A program made the position numbers and the translations under genes. DNA of 64,000 nucleotides, taken from the NCBI RefSeq assembly GCF_000250675.2, contig NC_018681.1:2976001-3040000 (forward strand), in the 5' to 3' direction. Positions 24,380 to 32,083 of the stretch are shown in pieces; the first letter of the stretch is position 1; every line of letters starts with the position of its first letter. The stretch is from Nocardia brasiliensis ATCC 700358. GTDB taxonomy: Bacteria > Actinomycetota > Actinomycetes > Mycobacteriales > Mycobacteriaceae. The notes below the pieces were generated by a model. It was not told where the DNA came from. It worked only from the letters and a program-made list of their open reading frames with translations, and made no database searches.

Positions 24380-24763
24380 ATGAACATCGCGTTGTGGATC
24401 GTCACCGGACTGCTGGCCGTCGTCGCGCTCGTCAGCGGCAACATCAAAGCGTTCACCCCGAAGGCGAAACTGGCTCAGGCGCCGGGCGGGCGGTGGACGG
24501 AGACCGCCAGTGCCGGGGTCGTCAAAACCATGGGCGCGGTGGAGGTGCTGGCCGCGGTCGGCTTGATTCTGCCCGCTGTGCTCGGCATCGCGCCGACAGT
24601 GGTTCCGGTCACCGCGGTGTGCTGGTCGTTGCTGATGGTGGGCGCGATGATCGTCCACGTCCGGGACGGGGAATACAAGGTGATCACGGCGAACGTGGTT
24701 TATCTGGCTATGGCGGCGTTCGTGGTGTGGGGCCGGCTCGTGCTCGAACCCTTCGCCGGCTGA
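24380..24763 (+). CDS. DoxX-like membrane protein, probable ECF41 target
   Basis: 127 residues, four hydrophobic helices, with family segments ALWIVTGLLAVVALVSGNIK, VVKTMGAVEVLAAVGLILP and MVGAMIVHVRDGEYK. AAGGAG at 24368-24373 sets the start at 24380. It lies directly upstream of a SigJ-type sigma factor, the usual neighbourhood of ECF41 targets (DoxX, carboxymuconolactone decarboxylase, oxidoreductases), and has an ECF41-like promoter. Confidence 0.82.
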   Translation: MNIALWIVTGLLAVVALVSGNIKAFTPKAKLAQAPGGRWTETASAGVVKTMGAVEVLAAVGLILPAVLGIAPTVVPVTAVCWSLLMVGAMIVHVRDGEYKVITANVVYLAMAAFVVWGRLVLEPFAG

Positions 24764-24809
24764 CCCGGTAGCCTTTGCCGGGCATTTGCGGCAAAGCATG
24801 AGGAGCACG

Positions 24810-25703
24810 GTGAACAGCGCAACGACCAACCCAGCGACCGACACGTTCGTCGGCTACCGCAATCTGCTGTTCACCGTCGCCTACGAGATGCTCGGCTCGG
24901 CCGCCGATGCCGAAGACGTACTGCAGGAGACCTGGCTGCGGTGGGTGCAGGTCGATGTGGACCAAGTGCACGATCATCGCGCCTACCTGGTCCGGATCAC
25001 CACCCGCCAGGCACTCAACCGGCTTCGAACCCTCAAACGCCGCAAGGAGTCCTACGTCGGCCCCTGGCTACCGGAACCGCTGCTCACGACACCGGATGTG
25101 GCCGAGGGCATCGAGCTCGCCGAAACCATGTCGATGGCGCTGATGCTCGTACTGGAGACACTCTCACCGACCGAGCGTGCGGTATTCGTGCTCCGCGAGG
25201 TCTTCGACGTCAGCTACGAAGAGATCGCCGCCGCTGTCGACAAAACGCCGACGACCGTTCGTCAGATCGCCCGCCGCGCACGTCAACATGTCGAAGCCCG
25301 CCGTCCACGCTCGGTGACGTCCCCTGACCAGGCGCGGGCGGCGCTGGAGTCGTTTCAACGAGCGCTGGAAACCGGTGACCCACAAGGACTTCTCAACGTG
25401 CTGGCCCCGGATGTCGTGCTGCTCACCGACGGCGGCGGCATCAAGACCGCCGCACGGGTACCGATCATCGGCATCGAACAAGTGCTGCGGAACCTGCTGG
25501 TGGGCTTCGGCAAGATCAGCGCCACCCTCACCACCGAACCCGCCGTGGTCAACGGCAATCCCGCACTCATCGTCCGCTGGGACAACGAAATCGGCATCAT
25601 GACCTTCCGAATGGAGAACGGTCGCATCACCGGGCTCTACTTCGTCCGTAACCCGGAGAAGCTGACCCACATCGACGCACCCACGACACTCAGCGTGCGG
25701 TGA
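24810..25703 (+). CDS. sigJ: ECF41-family RNA polymerase sigma factor (SigJ-like)
   Basis: 297 residues from GTG 24810, which has AGGAG four bases upstream. Sigma2 reads YEMLGSAADAEDVLQETWLRW and sigma4 reads LSPTERAVFVLREVFDVSYEEIA. A SnoaL-like domain of about 110 residues follows. ECF41 hallmarks are present: the linker motif WLPEPL, DGGGIKTAAR in the SnoaL domain and NPEKL near the C terminus. In this group the C-terminal domain replaces an anti-sigma factor and modulates activity. Likely target: the DoxX gene just upstream. Confidence 0.86.
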   Translation: MNSATTNPATDTFVGYRNLLFTVAYEMLGSAADAEDVLQETWLRWVQVDVDQVHDHRAYLVRITTRQALNRLRTLKRRKESYVGPWLPEPLLTTPDVAEGIELAETMSMALMLVLETLSPTERAVFVLREVFDVSYEEIAAAVDKTPTTVRQIARRARQHVEARRPRSVTSPDQARAALESFQRALETGDPQGLLNVLAPDVVLLTDGGGIKTAARVPIIGIEQVLRNLLVGFGKISATLTTEPAVVNGNPALIVRWDNEIGIMTFRMENGRITGLYFVRNPEKLTHIDAPTTLSVR

Positions 25704-25725
25704 ACACCGACTGGATACACGGAAC

Positions 25726-25746
25726 TCGGCATTTGCCGGCGTTGGG
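25726..25746 (+). repeat. dispersed repeat, diverged copy
   Basis: CGGCATTTGCCGGCGTTGGG begins 24 bp after the sigma-factor stop. Similar in 16 of 20 positions to the copy beside the recombinase remnant at 18256. The rest of the gap to 26064 shows no gene that I can support. Confidence 0.5.
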
Positions 25747-26064
25747 CGAGGGCACAGCCTGCGTGATCTGATGGTGCCTGGAACCGTTGTCGACTCCGAA
25801 CTACTGCAAGGTTCCGAGTTGATTTCGCACGCGAGCAGCGGTTGTCGGCTCGTTTATCGCATGATCGGGCAGAGCGAAGAGCCGGTAGTCAGCGGGAGCA
25901 TGGTCTACGTGTCCTGCGTCGAGGATTCGAGATGCACTATGTGGCAAAGAATCTCGCTCTCGTGCAGAAGGTCGGGCGTACAGTTCGCGTGGCCGCGCAG
26001 CGGCCCTGCCGATTAGACTTTGTCACGTGTCAGGCTGTCGTTCGATCCTCCGCGCCGGTACCGC

Positions 26065-27018
26065 ATGAGGGCCGTCGTGTACGACCGCTACGGCGGCCCC
26101 GAGGTGCTGTCGATCGCGGATATCCCGACGCCGGCGCCGACGCCGAAACAGGTGCTGGTCCAGGTGCATGCGACGTCGATCAACCTCTCCGACTGGGAGA
26201 CACTGCGGGGGACGCCGCTGTATTCACGCATCGGCGGGCTCCGGACTCCCCGTCGCCCGGTTCTTGGATCCGATATCGCCGGACGGGTCGAAGCCGTCGG
26301 CTCCGAGGTCACCCTGTTCGCACCCGGTGACGAGGTCTACGGCGACAATCTGATGCTCAAGGGCGGATTCGCTGAATATGCCGTGGCTCCTGAATCAGCG
26401 CTGGCCCATAAACCGGCGTCGCTGAGCTTCGCCGAAGCTTCGACCCTGCCCCAAGCCGGGGCGATCGCCTTACAGGGCACGGCCGATATCGCTGCCGGAA
26501 TGTCGGTGTTGATCAACGGAGCGGGAGGCGGGTCCGGAGCGTTCGCGATCCAGTTGGCCAAGAACGCCGGCGCGCACGTGACCGCGGTCGACAACTCCGA
26601 CAAGCTGGCGTTCATGCGCACGCTCGGCGCCGACGAGGTTATCGACTATCGCGTCGAGAACTTCACCAGAACCGGACCATACGAGCGAGTGCTCGACCTC
26701 GTCGCTTACCGGTCGATCTTCGCCTATCACAGGTCGGTCGCCCGCGGTGGCCGGTACCGCTGCGTCGGCGGCACCACTAGCGCGTTGCTGCGGATGACGA
26801 CGGTCGGCGTACTCGCCGGCTTGGTGACCGGGCGTTCTCTCGGAGTCCTTGCGGTGAAGGAAGGGCCCGCGCATTTCACACCACTCGCGGAGGCGTGTGT
26901 CGCAGGCCGGATCGGAATCCATGTCGACCACACGTTCGCACTCGACGAGGCCGCGAAAGCGCTGTCCTACGTCGGTACCGGACGCGCGCTCGGCAAGGTG
27001 GTAGTCAAGATCCGCTGA
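26065..27018 (+). CDS. zinc-independent NAD(P)H quinone oxidoreductase (MDR family)
   Basis: 317 residues. The N-terminal GroES-like domain starts MRAVVYDRYGGPEVL and includes SINLSDW and PVLGSDIAGRVEAVG. The nucleotide-binding motif GAGGGSGAFAIQLAKNAG is about residue 150. Zinc-binding Cys/His of alcohol dehydrogenases are absent, typical of quinone or enone reductases. ATG 26065 gives the normal N terminus although its ribosome site is weak. Confidence 0.82.
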   Translation: MRAVVYDRYGGPEVLSIADIPTPAPTPKQVLVQVHATSINLSDWETLRGTPLYSRIGGLRTPRRPVLGSDIAGRVEAVGSEVTLFAPGDEVYGDNLMLKGGFAEYAVAPESALAHKPASLSFAEASTLPQAGAIALQGTADIAAGMSVLINGAGGGSGAFAIQLAKNAGAHVTAVDNSDKLAFMRTLGADEVIDYRVENFTRTGPYERVLDLVAYRSIFAYHRSVARGGRYRCVGGTTSALLRMTTVGVLAGLVTGRSLGVLAVKEGPAHFTPLAEACVAGRIGIHVDHTFALDEAAKALSYVGTGRALGKVVVKIR

Positions 27019-27294
27019 TTGCGGGGGCTGCTGCTTCAGAGATGTCCGGTTCGGCGTGGCGACCTCGTAGAGGGCCTCCGAAACCTCTTCTGCGGCAGCG
27101 GCTTTGACGGAAGTCCGCAGTGGTCGCCCGGACTCGGTCCAATGCACATCGACTGTCGAGAGCCGTCACGGACACCGCAGTTCGTGACGGTTTTTGCCGT
27201 GCCCCCAAGACTTGGGGCGATCTCGGGTCCATGCGCTGCGGTATCTTCCATGCGATCGCCGCACCCTGGTCGGCGCGCAGAGGAAGCACGCCAC

Positions 27295-27708
27295 ATGTTC
27301 ATCAAATTCTTTGCGACCGCAGCGCTTTCGGTGAGTGCCGCTGTCGTTCTTGCGGCACCGCCCGCTGCCGCCGACGACCCGGTCAGCTGGGGCGCCGGTT
27401 CTCTCAGCGTGTGGGGCAACGTCTACGCGTTTTCGGTCAACCACCCAACCGAAGCCGACGCCATCCGAGCCGCCGACCGAACGTGCAAGGGGCAGGGCAT
27501 CATCGACTGCCGGATGATGGTGACGTTCGCGAACGGCTGTGGTGCAGTCGTGACGAGTCCGCTCTCGATCGTCGCGGGGTTCCCGATCGTGGGCTTCGGT
27601 AAGGGGGCGACCCCGGGTGAGGCATACGCAGACGCCACCCGCAACCTCCCCACCGGCACCGGAAGCGCCGGCTCGTTCAACCGCGAACACGCCTGCACCC
27701 GGCCTTGA
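27295..27708 (+). CDS. secreted DUF4189-type protein
   Basis: 137 residues with a signal peptide (FFATAALSVSAAVVLAAPPAAA). The mature part has the DUF4189 pattern: WGNVYAFSVNHPTEADAI, A.RTCKGQGIIDCRMMVTFANGCGAVV, then GEAYADAT. Four Cys are placed as in that family. Common in Nocardia and mycobacteria; role unknown. AGGAA lies upstream of ATG 27295. The 270 bp before it show no gene. Confidence 0.75.
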   Translation: MFIKFFATAALSVSAAVVLAAPPAAADDPVSWGAGSLSVWGNVYAFSVNHPTEADAIRAADRTCKGQGIIDCRMMVTFANGCGAVVTSPLSIVAGFPIVGFGKGATPGEAYADATRNLPTGTGSAGSFNREHACTRP

Positions 27709-27727
27709 TCTGGTTCCAGCATGGTCC

Positions 27728-27801
27728 TCGGCATTTGCGTGCGTTGGGAAGTGTTGTCAGCCAATCGGTTTGGACGAACGACGAACGCGCGCCCAGCGGC
27801 A
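27728..27801 (+). repeat. dispersed repeat copy followed by 61-bp repeat (copy A)
   Basis: CGGCATTTGCGTGCGTTGGG (27729-27748) starts 20 bp after the DUF4189 stop. The overlapping 61-bp block 27741-27801 is about 90% identical to 33989-34049. On the minus strand both blocks keep a similar open frame (PLGAR..FVQT.WL..LPNAR). Confidence 0.65.
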
Positions 27802-27919
27802 TCAGGGGACGTTCGTAGCCGTCGGCTGCGGCTCGGTTGAGCCCGAGCGGACCAGGTGCGGCGCGGCTGATGGCTAGGTGGACCCGAGTTGTTCTGCGTA
27901 TGACAACCGTCAGATCTGT

Positions 27920-28129
27920 CTAGTCGACGGGACCCTGACCGGTGCCGTGCACCCGGGAGTTGAGCTCCTCGGGCGACGGCACGCCAATGCGGTCCATCTC
28001 GGCCACATACACCCGGACCGCCGCAGCGGCGTCGTAGGTGATGTCGGGTTCCACCCGCCCATCGTCAACGACGGTGAACCCGAGACACACCGACAGCTCT
28101 GGCGGTCGGCTGATGAGTTGGCCAAGCAT
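27920..28129 (-). pseudogene. possible gene remnant
   Basis: A minus-strand frame encodes CLGFTVVDDGRVEPDITYDA and VYVAEMDRIGVPSPEELNSR before a stop. It looks like a genuine protein C terminus but is cut at its 5' side, where IS630-like sequence begins on the opposite strand. Not recognised; it may be the rest of a gene broken by the insertion. Confidence 0.35.
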
Positions 28130-28210
28130 CCCTGCCCGATCTACTCGTCGTGGTTGAACCACATCGAGCGCAGGTTCGCGGCGCTGCACTACTTTCACGC
28201 TCAACGGCAC
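28130..28210 (+). pseudogene. IS630-family transposase remnant
   Basis: The plus strand encodes CPIYSSWLNHIERRFAALHY, very like the TYASWLNxIExxFxALRxF block at the end of IS630/Tc1 transposases, where E is the last catalytic acid. No other part of the transposase is clear, so only a fragment remains. Confidence 0.6.
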
Positions 28211-28229
28211 CGGCCACTACAACCAGCGG

Positions 28230-28685
28230 TCAGGCGTTCCACCATTCCGCGGTTCCGTACCCGACCTCGTAGTGCCACCATCCCGACTCCGTCCCGTGCG
28301 CCAAAAGCTCCTTGATCCCAGCGAAGTCGGCGCCAGCGGGGACGGTGAACGCCACCATGGGGAAGTCCTTGCTGTACACCTCGCCTCCGAGCTCGAACCC
28401 CGACAGTCGCTGATGCACTGCCTCCGGGCTCCGCCCGAGAGGCCCGGTAGGGACAGGTACGACACGGATCGTGCAATTGCCAGAAGAACTGACGCGCTCA
28501 ACTGCCCAATGCCGCCCGTCGGAGTCTGTCCGGAATCGCACAACATCACCCTCAGCCACTCCGCCCGCTAGGAACGGGCTGTTCTGAACGACCGCCGTGT
28601 CCTCCCCAGTCCTCCTCGCCCACATGCCTTCGTGTTCGTACTGGTGCCACTCATCACGCGGCAGGAAGAACCACACTTTGATCAT
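28230..28685 (-). CDS. DUF4265-like protein
   Basis: About 151 residues from ATG 28685; an in-frame ATG at 28703 is equally possible. It begins MIKVWFFLPRDEW and continues GGVAEGDVVRFRTDSDGRHW, the DUF4265 beta-rich pattern, ending AHGTESGWWHYEVGYGTAEW. Soluble, no signal. Some DUF4265 proteins occur beside contact-dependent toxins, but no toxin gene is adjacent here. Function unknown. Confidence 0.65.
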   Translation of the reverse strand: MIKVWFFLPRDEWHQYEHEGMWARRTGEDTAVVQNSPFLAGGVAEGDVVRFRTDSDGRHWAVERVSSSGNCTIRVVPVPTGPLGRSPEAVHQRLSGFELGGEVYSKDFPMVAFTVPAGADFAGIKELLAHGTESGWWHYEVGYGTAEWWNA

Positions 28686-28709
28686 GTCGACACCACGCTC
28701 CATAGCCAC

Positions 28710-29032
28710 CCATCATGCGCTGGTGGCCGGCTGTTCAGCACCGCTGGATATGAACTCGCCGTCGGCGGTTCGAACGGCGACCCTGCAACGGCCACGAGGC
28801 TGGACGGCCCGTCCGCTGACGCGAACTCAGAGGCGGGAGTAGACAAATCCGGGGATGTGGATGAAGCGAGCCTCTCTTTACTGCTGAGCATCGTGATGGT
28901 GCTCCATGCGCAGTTGCTGCTCGGCGCGTTCCAGTAGTGCCCGTAAGCGGCCAAGCAGTCGCTGGTGGTTCGGCCAATGCGCGCCCAGCGGCAATAGGGT
29001 GCGTCTCGGAAGTTCCGCGGCCAGACCGCGAA
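28710..29032. other. gap with repeat fragment, no gene
   Basis: About 320 bp. It contains GCGCGCCCAGCGGCAATA (28979-28996), also found exactly at 34035-34052 at the end of the 61-bp repeat copy B. A minus-strand frame reading LLGRLRALLERAEQQLRMEH then stops; it may be a protein tail, but no start is visible. Confidence 0.45.
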
Positions 29033-29440
29033 TCAACTGGTTCGGGTGATCCGCAGCACCGGGATTCGTCGCCGTGTCTTGGCCTCGAACTCGGCGAAAC
29101 CTGGTTGGGCGGTTATGGCCTTCGCGAGCAGCCGGGTGCGCTCCTCGCCCTCGGTGGGCGTCGCTTTGGCCCGGTAGCTGTCGGCACCGACCTCGACGGT
29201 GAGTTCCGGGTTGGCGACGAGGTTGTGATACCAGGCCGGATTCCGGTCAGAACCGGCGGCGGAGGCGACGACGAAAATGTCGCCACCGTCGGTGAAGTAC
29301 ACGACAGGGCTGGTGCGCGGCAGGCCGGTCCGGGCGCCGACGGTGGTCAGCAATGCCATATCGAACGTGGCGAATCGGCCGCCGACCCGGCCGCTGTTGG
29401 CACGGAACTCGGCGATGACTTCGGGGTTGTACTCGAACAT
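29033..29440 (-). CDS. Ddn-family F420(H2)-dependent nitroreductase/quinone reductase
   Basis: 135 residues from ATG 29440. The split-barrel pattern is clear: FDMALLTTVGARTGLPRTSP, VVYFTDGGDIFVVASAAGSD, PAWYHNLVANPELTVEVG and a C-terminal FAEFEAKTRRRIPVLRI. This matches the deazaflavin-dependent nitroreductase family of mycobacteria and Nocardia, which reduces quinones with F420H2. The longer in-frame extension upstream (to 29626) is not conserved-looking. Confidence 0.82.
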   Translation of the reverse strand: MFEYNPEVIAEFRANSGRVGGRFATFDMALLTTVGARTGLPRTSPVVYFTDGGDIFVVASAAGSDRNPAWYHNLVANPELTVEVGADSYRAKATPTEGEERTRLLAKAITAQPGFAEFEAKTRRRIPVLRITRTS

Positions 29441-29611
29441 TCCGTTCCGATCGTCGAGTCGGATGTTGGTGCGGGACAACGAGGGTGCCGGCTCGTAGGG
29501 CCGGCCCGGGTCGTACGAGCCGGCGCCAGTAGCCGAAGTGGCCTGGGGCCCGTCTCGATCGCCACCGCGTCGCCTCGCCGACCGCCGGAATCGGCCAGCA
29601 CTCACATTGAC

Positions 29612-29647
29612 TTTATTATGAATCAAATAGCTTTATTGCGAGTCAAA
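29612..29647. repeat. two direct repeats with 20-bp period
   Basis: TTTATTATGAATCAAA (29612-29627) and TTTATTGCGAGTCAAA (29632-29647), 20 bp apart, in an unusually AT-rich stretch upstream of the Ddn-type gene. Period and sequence suggest an activator or repressor site. Confidence 0.5.
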
Positions 29648-29868
29648 CACAAGGCTCTGTTGTCGTCAATGGCTCGCGTATCGCCGCCGCGTGGCCTGTC
29701 GGTGCACTCTCCGAGGATGGGGGTGCTGCAAGCCGCGCGGGTCGCGGCATTGCCGGATGTTCGTGTCCGGCTGCCCGAGTTGGGCATGCCCACAGCTCCG
29801 CCTGCGCGAGTCGCCGAGTCTGACCCGGGGCCGCTCACGGGCGTCCGATCTCCGATCAGGTCCTACCG
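29648..29868. other. gap without supported gene
   Basis: 220 bp between the AT-rich repeats and the stop of the NmrA-type gene. Several frames are open because of GC content, but none has a start site or family match. Confidence 0.4.
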
Positions 29869-30717
29869 TTATCGGAAAGCGGTGACGTGCTCGGTGATGA
29901 AGGTGCGCAGGCTGCGTGGCGGGGTCCCGGTGATCGATACCACGTCGTCGGTCAGCCACGCCGCATCGCCTTCGGCGATCAGGCCGAACACCTGGGCGTT
30001 GGAGGTGGCGACGGCCTCGGGAACGCCTGCCCGGATCATCGCCGCGCGGTGCTCGCCGGGAGAGACGCGGCGGTACTCGACCTCCCGGTTCAGCGCGTGG
30101 GTCAACTCTTTCGCGACCTCGGCGTAGGTGAGCAGGTCGGGACCGGTGAGCAGGTAGGTTCGGCCCGCGTGCCGCTCGGGCGCCGCGGCGATCTCCGCAG
30201 CGGTGGCGCCGACGTCGCGGGCGTCGACCATCGCGAACCGGCCGTCGCCGGTCGACATCGTGAATCCACTCGTTTGCTTGATCATCGGCGCGGCGGCGAG
30301 CAGATTTTGCATGAAGAGGTTCGGTGCGAGCAGCGTGTACGCCAGTCCGGTTCCCTTCAGATATGCCTCGATCCGTGCATGAGCGCGTCGACGGTCGACC
30401 GGAGAGTCGGCGGTCGCCTTGTGGTTGGTGATCTTGACGATGTGCCGCACCCCGTGGCGCAGGGCGCTCTCGATGATCGCGATCTCCGCCACCGGCTGGG
30501 ACGGGCTGATGAGCAGGACGGTGTCGATGCCGTGCATGGGCGTGTCGAGCGTGTCGGGTCGGTCGAAGTCGCCCACCGCGATTTCGGTGCCCGCCGCGCC
30601 GCCGCTCGCCGCGCGTGCCGGGTCACGCACCAGCGCCCGGGTGGGGTGGTGCCGGGCGGCGAGCAGCCGGACGGCTTCGGATCCAACCTTGCCGGTCGCT
30701 CCGGTGACCAAGATCAT
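29869..30717 (-). CDS. NmrA-like atypical SDR (NAD(P)H-binding protein)
   Basis: 282 residues. The Rossmann motif VTGATGKVGSEAVRLLAARH starts at residue 4; ARALVRDP-type sequence (TRALVRDPARA) suggests NADP(H). YTLLAPNLFMQNLL is the family middle motif. The active-site Tyr-xxx-Lys of classical SDRs is absent. NmrA-type proteins serve as redox sensors or azo/quinone reductases. Divergent from an HxlR regulator, a common pairing. Confidence 0.8.
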   Translation of the reverse strand: MILVTGATGKVGSEAVRLLAARHHPTRALVRDPARAASGGAAGTEIAVGDFDRPDTLDTPMHGIDTVLLISPSQPVAEIAIIESALRHGVRHIVKITNHKATADSPVDRRRAHARIEAYLKGTGLAYTLLAPNLFMQNLLAAAPMIKQTSGFTMSTGDGRFAMVDARDVGATAAEIAAAPERHAGRTYLLTGPDLLTYAEVAKELTHALNREVEYRRVSPGEHRAAMIRAGVPEAVATSNAQVFGLIAEGDAAWLTDDVVSITGTPPRSLRTFITEHVTAFR

Positions 30718-30803
30718 GACCTATCCCTTCGAATCGCGTTCACGAGCGAGTTCGATCCTCCCGCTTACGGTTTCTCTTGTGAAGAAGGCACCGTTTGGAT
30801 ATA

Positions 30804-30822
30804 TAGGTACCTGATGGATACC
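30804..30822. promoter_or_regulatory. HxlR operator candidate overlapping the start codon
   Basis: TAGGTACCTGATGGATACC matches 15 of 19 bases of the site at the other HxlR gene (20991-21009). The ATG at 30814 is inside it, and TATATA at 30799-30804 could be the -10 box of a leaderless message. Confidence 0.65.
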
Positions 30823-31197
30823 GGTAGGCAGCCCACGTATGCGAAGCAGTGCCCGTCCCGCACGGTGGTCGACGTGCTGGCCAACAAGTGGGTGCTCTAC
30901 GTCCTCGGCCTACTGCGCCGCTACGACCGGCCGCTGCGTTTCACCGAGCTGCGTCGCCAGATCGAGGGCGTGACGCAGAAATCCCTGACCCAGGCGCTGC
31001 GCAACCTCGAACGCGACGGGCTGATCAGCCGGACCGTTTACCCGACCATCCCGCCGCGTGTCGAGTACGCCCTCACCGACCTCGGTGTCGTGGCCGGCGC
31101 CCTCACCACCGCGATCGCCGACTGGTCCCTGACCAACGCGACCCGCGTCCTGGAATCACGGGCGGCCTACGACGACCGACTCGCCGCCCAGTCGTGA
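30814..31197 (+). CDS. HxlR-family winged-helix regulator
   Basis: 127 residues. CPSRTVVDVLANKWVLYVLGLL, LRFTELRRQIEGVTQKSLTQ, ALRNLERDGLISR and PPRVEYALTDLG are the family blocks, including the conserved Cys. Divergent from the NmrA-type gene, its probable target. The start codon lies in the predicted operator. Confidence 0.82.
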   Translation: MDTGRQPTYAKQCPSRTVVDVLANKWVLYVLGLLRRYDRPLRFTELRRQIEGVTQKSLTQALRNLERDGLISRTVYPTIPPRVEYALTDLGVVAGALTTAIADWSLTNATRVLESRAAYDDRLAAQS

Positions 31198-31356
31198 CGT
31201 ACCTCAGGACGCAAGCGGAACTCATCGCCGAGTCCCACCCCGAATACACCCGGAAGGTGAATCTCATGGCCGCTCCGCGGCCCGCGTGAGTGGCAGATGT
31301 CGCGGGTAACGCTGATGGGCGATGCGGTACACGCGGCACTGCCGGAAATCAACAGT

Positions 31357-31938
31357 TCACGGTCGTACGGCACCGGGCTCACGGGCGGGTAGGCCACGCA
31401 GCAGCGTGTCGAGGAACAGGTCGAATCTCGGTGCGTCGGTGCCGAGGTGGAGGGGATTCTCGGTTGTCGCCAGCCAGCCGACGACGCAGGTCATGAAGAT
31501 CTGCCAGCTGTGCTCGGCCATCTCGGCGGTCACGCCGGACCGGCGGAGAACGGCGCTGACCGCGCCCCGGACGCGGTCGATCGAGTGCGCGTTGTGCTCG
31601 TGCGGACGAGACAGGTGCGTGGCATAGCCGGGCAGGGCAAGGAATTCGTCGCGCATAGCCCACGCGAGTCGGGTGAGCCAGGCTCGCCATTCCGGATCTC
31701 CGGCATCGGCTCGCAGCAGGATTCGCTCGACGACGACCTCGCTGAGGAGATCGAAGAGCTCGTCGCGGTTCTTGATCCACCGGTAGAGCGCGCTGTGGCT
31801 GACGCCGAGGCTCGCCGCGAGCTCGCGCATGGTCAGCGTGTCGACGTTGTCGGCCTGCGACACCGCTTCGACGATCTTGTCCCGGCTGATCTGCGCAGGA
31901 CGGCCCGGACCTCGTCGCTTGGCCACTTCGTCACTCAT
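31357..31938 (-). CDS. TetR-family transcriptional regulator
   Basis: 193 residues. After the basic lead RRGPGRPAQISRDKIVEA comes the HTH LTMRELAASLGVSHSALYRW. This is the TetR class B/D-like group with the TetR_C region. Divergent from a serine-hydrolase gene; a 27-bp perfect palindrome lies between them. Confidence 0.82.
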   Translation of the reverse strand: MSDEVAKRRGPGRPAQISRDKIVEAVSQADNVDTLTMRELAASLGVSHSALYRWIKNRDELFDLLSEVVVERILLRADAGDPEWRAWLTRLAWAMRDEFLALPGYATHLSRPHEHNAHSIDRVRGAVSAVLRRSGVTAEMAEHSWQIFMTCVVGWLATTENPLHLGTDAPRFDLFLDTLLRGLPAREPGAVRP

Positions 31939-32003
31939 GAATCAGACGATAGACAGGGCCCGCCGCCGAGCTCGTCGCCGTAAGGGGGGCGACATCTCTC
32001 ACA

Positions 32004-32030
32004 CCATTAGTGACCAATGGTCACTAATGG
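32004..32030. promoter_or_regulatory. 27-bp perfect palindromic operator
   Basis: CCATTAGTGACCA, one central A, then TGGTCACTAATGG. It lies 65 bp from the TetR start and 53 bp from the serine-hydrolase start. The arms are perfect over 13 bp, an unusually complete TetR-type operator. Confidence 0.85.
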
Positions 32031-32083
32031 GCTAATGTGAGTCGTGGCGGCGGATCGGCCGTCACGCGACATCGGGAGACACG

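Noticed and set aside
25771..26016. 81-codon plus-strand ORF after the sigma factor
   Set aside because: No ribosome site, no family match, unusual residue mix; treated as non-coding.
26021..26043. TGTCACG upstream of the quinone reductase as a second ECF41 promoter
   Set aside because: No CGTC-like -10 element lies at the required 16-bp spacing.
29887..30813. Upstream in-frame extension of the second HxlR gene (about 300 codons)
   Set aside because: It is the antisense of the NmrA-type gene and shows no HxlR or other family likeness; the regulator starts at 30814.
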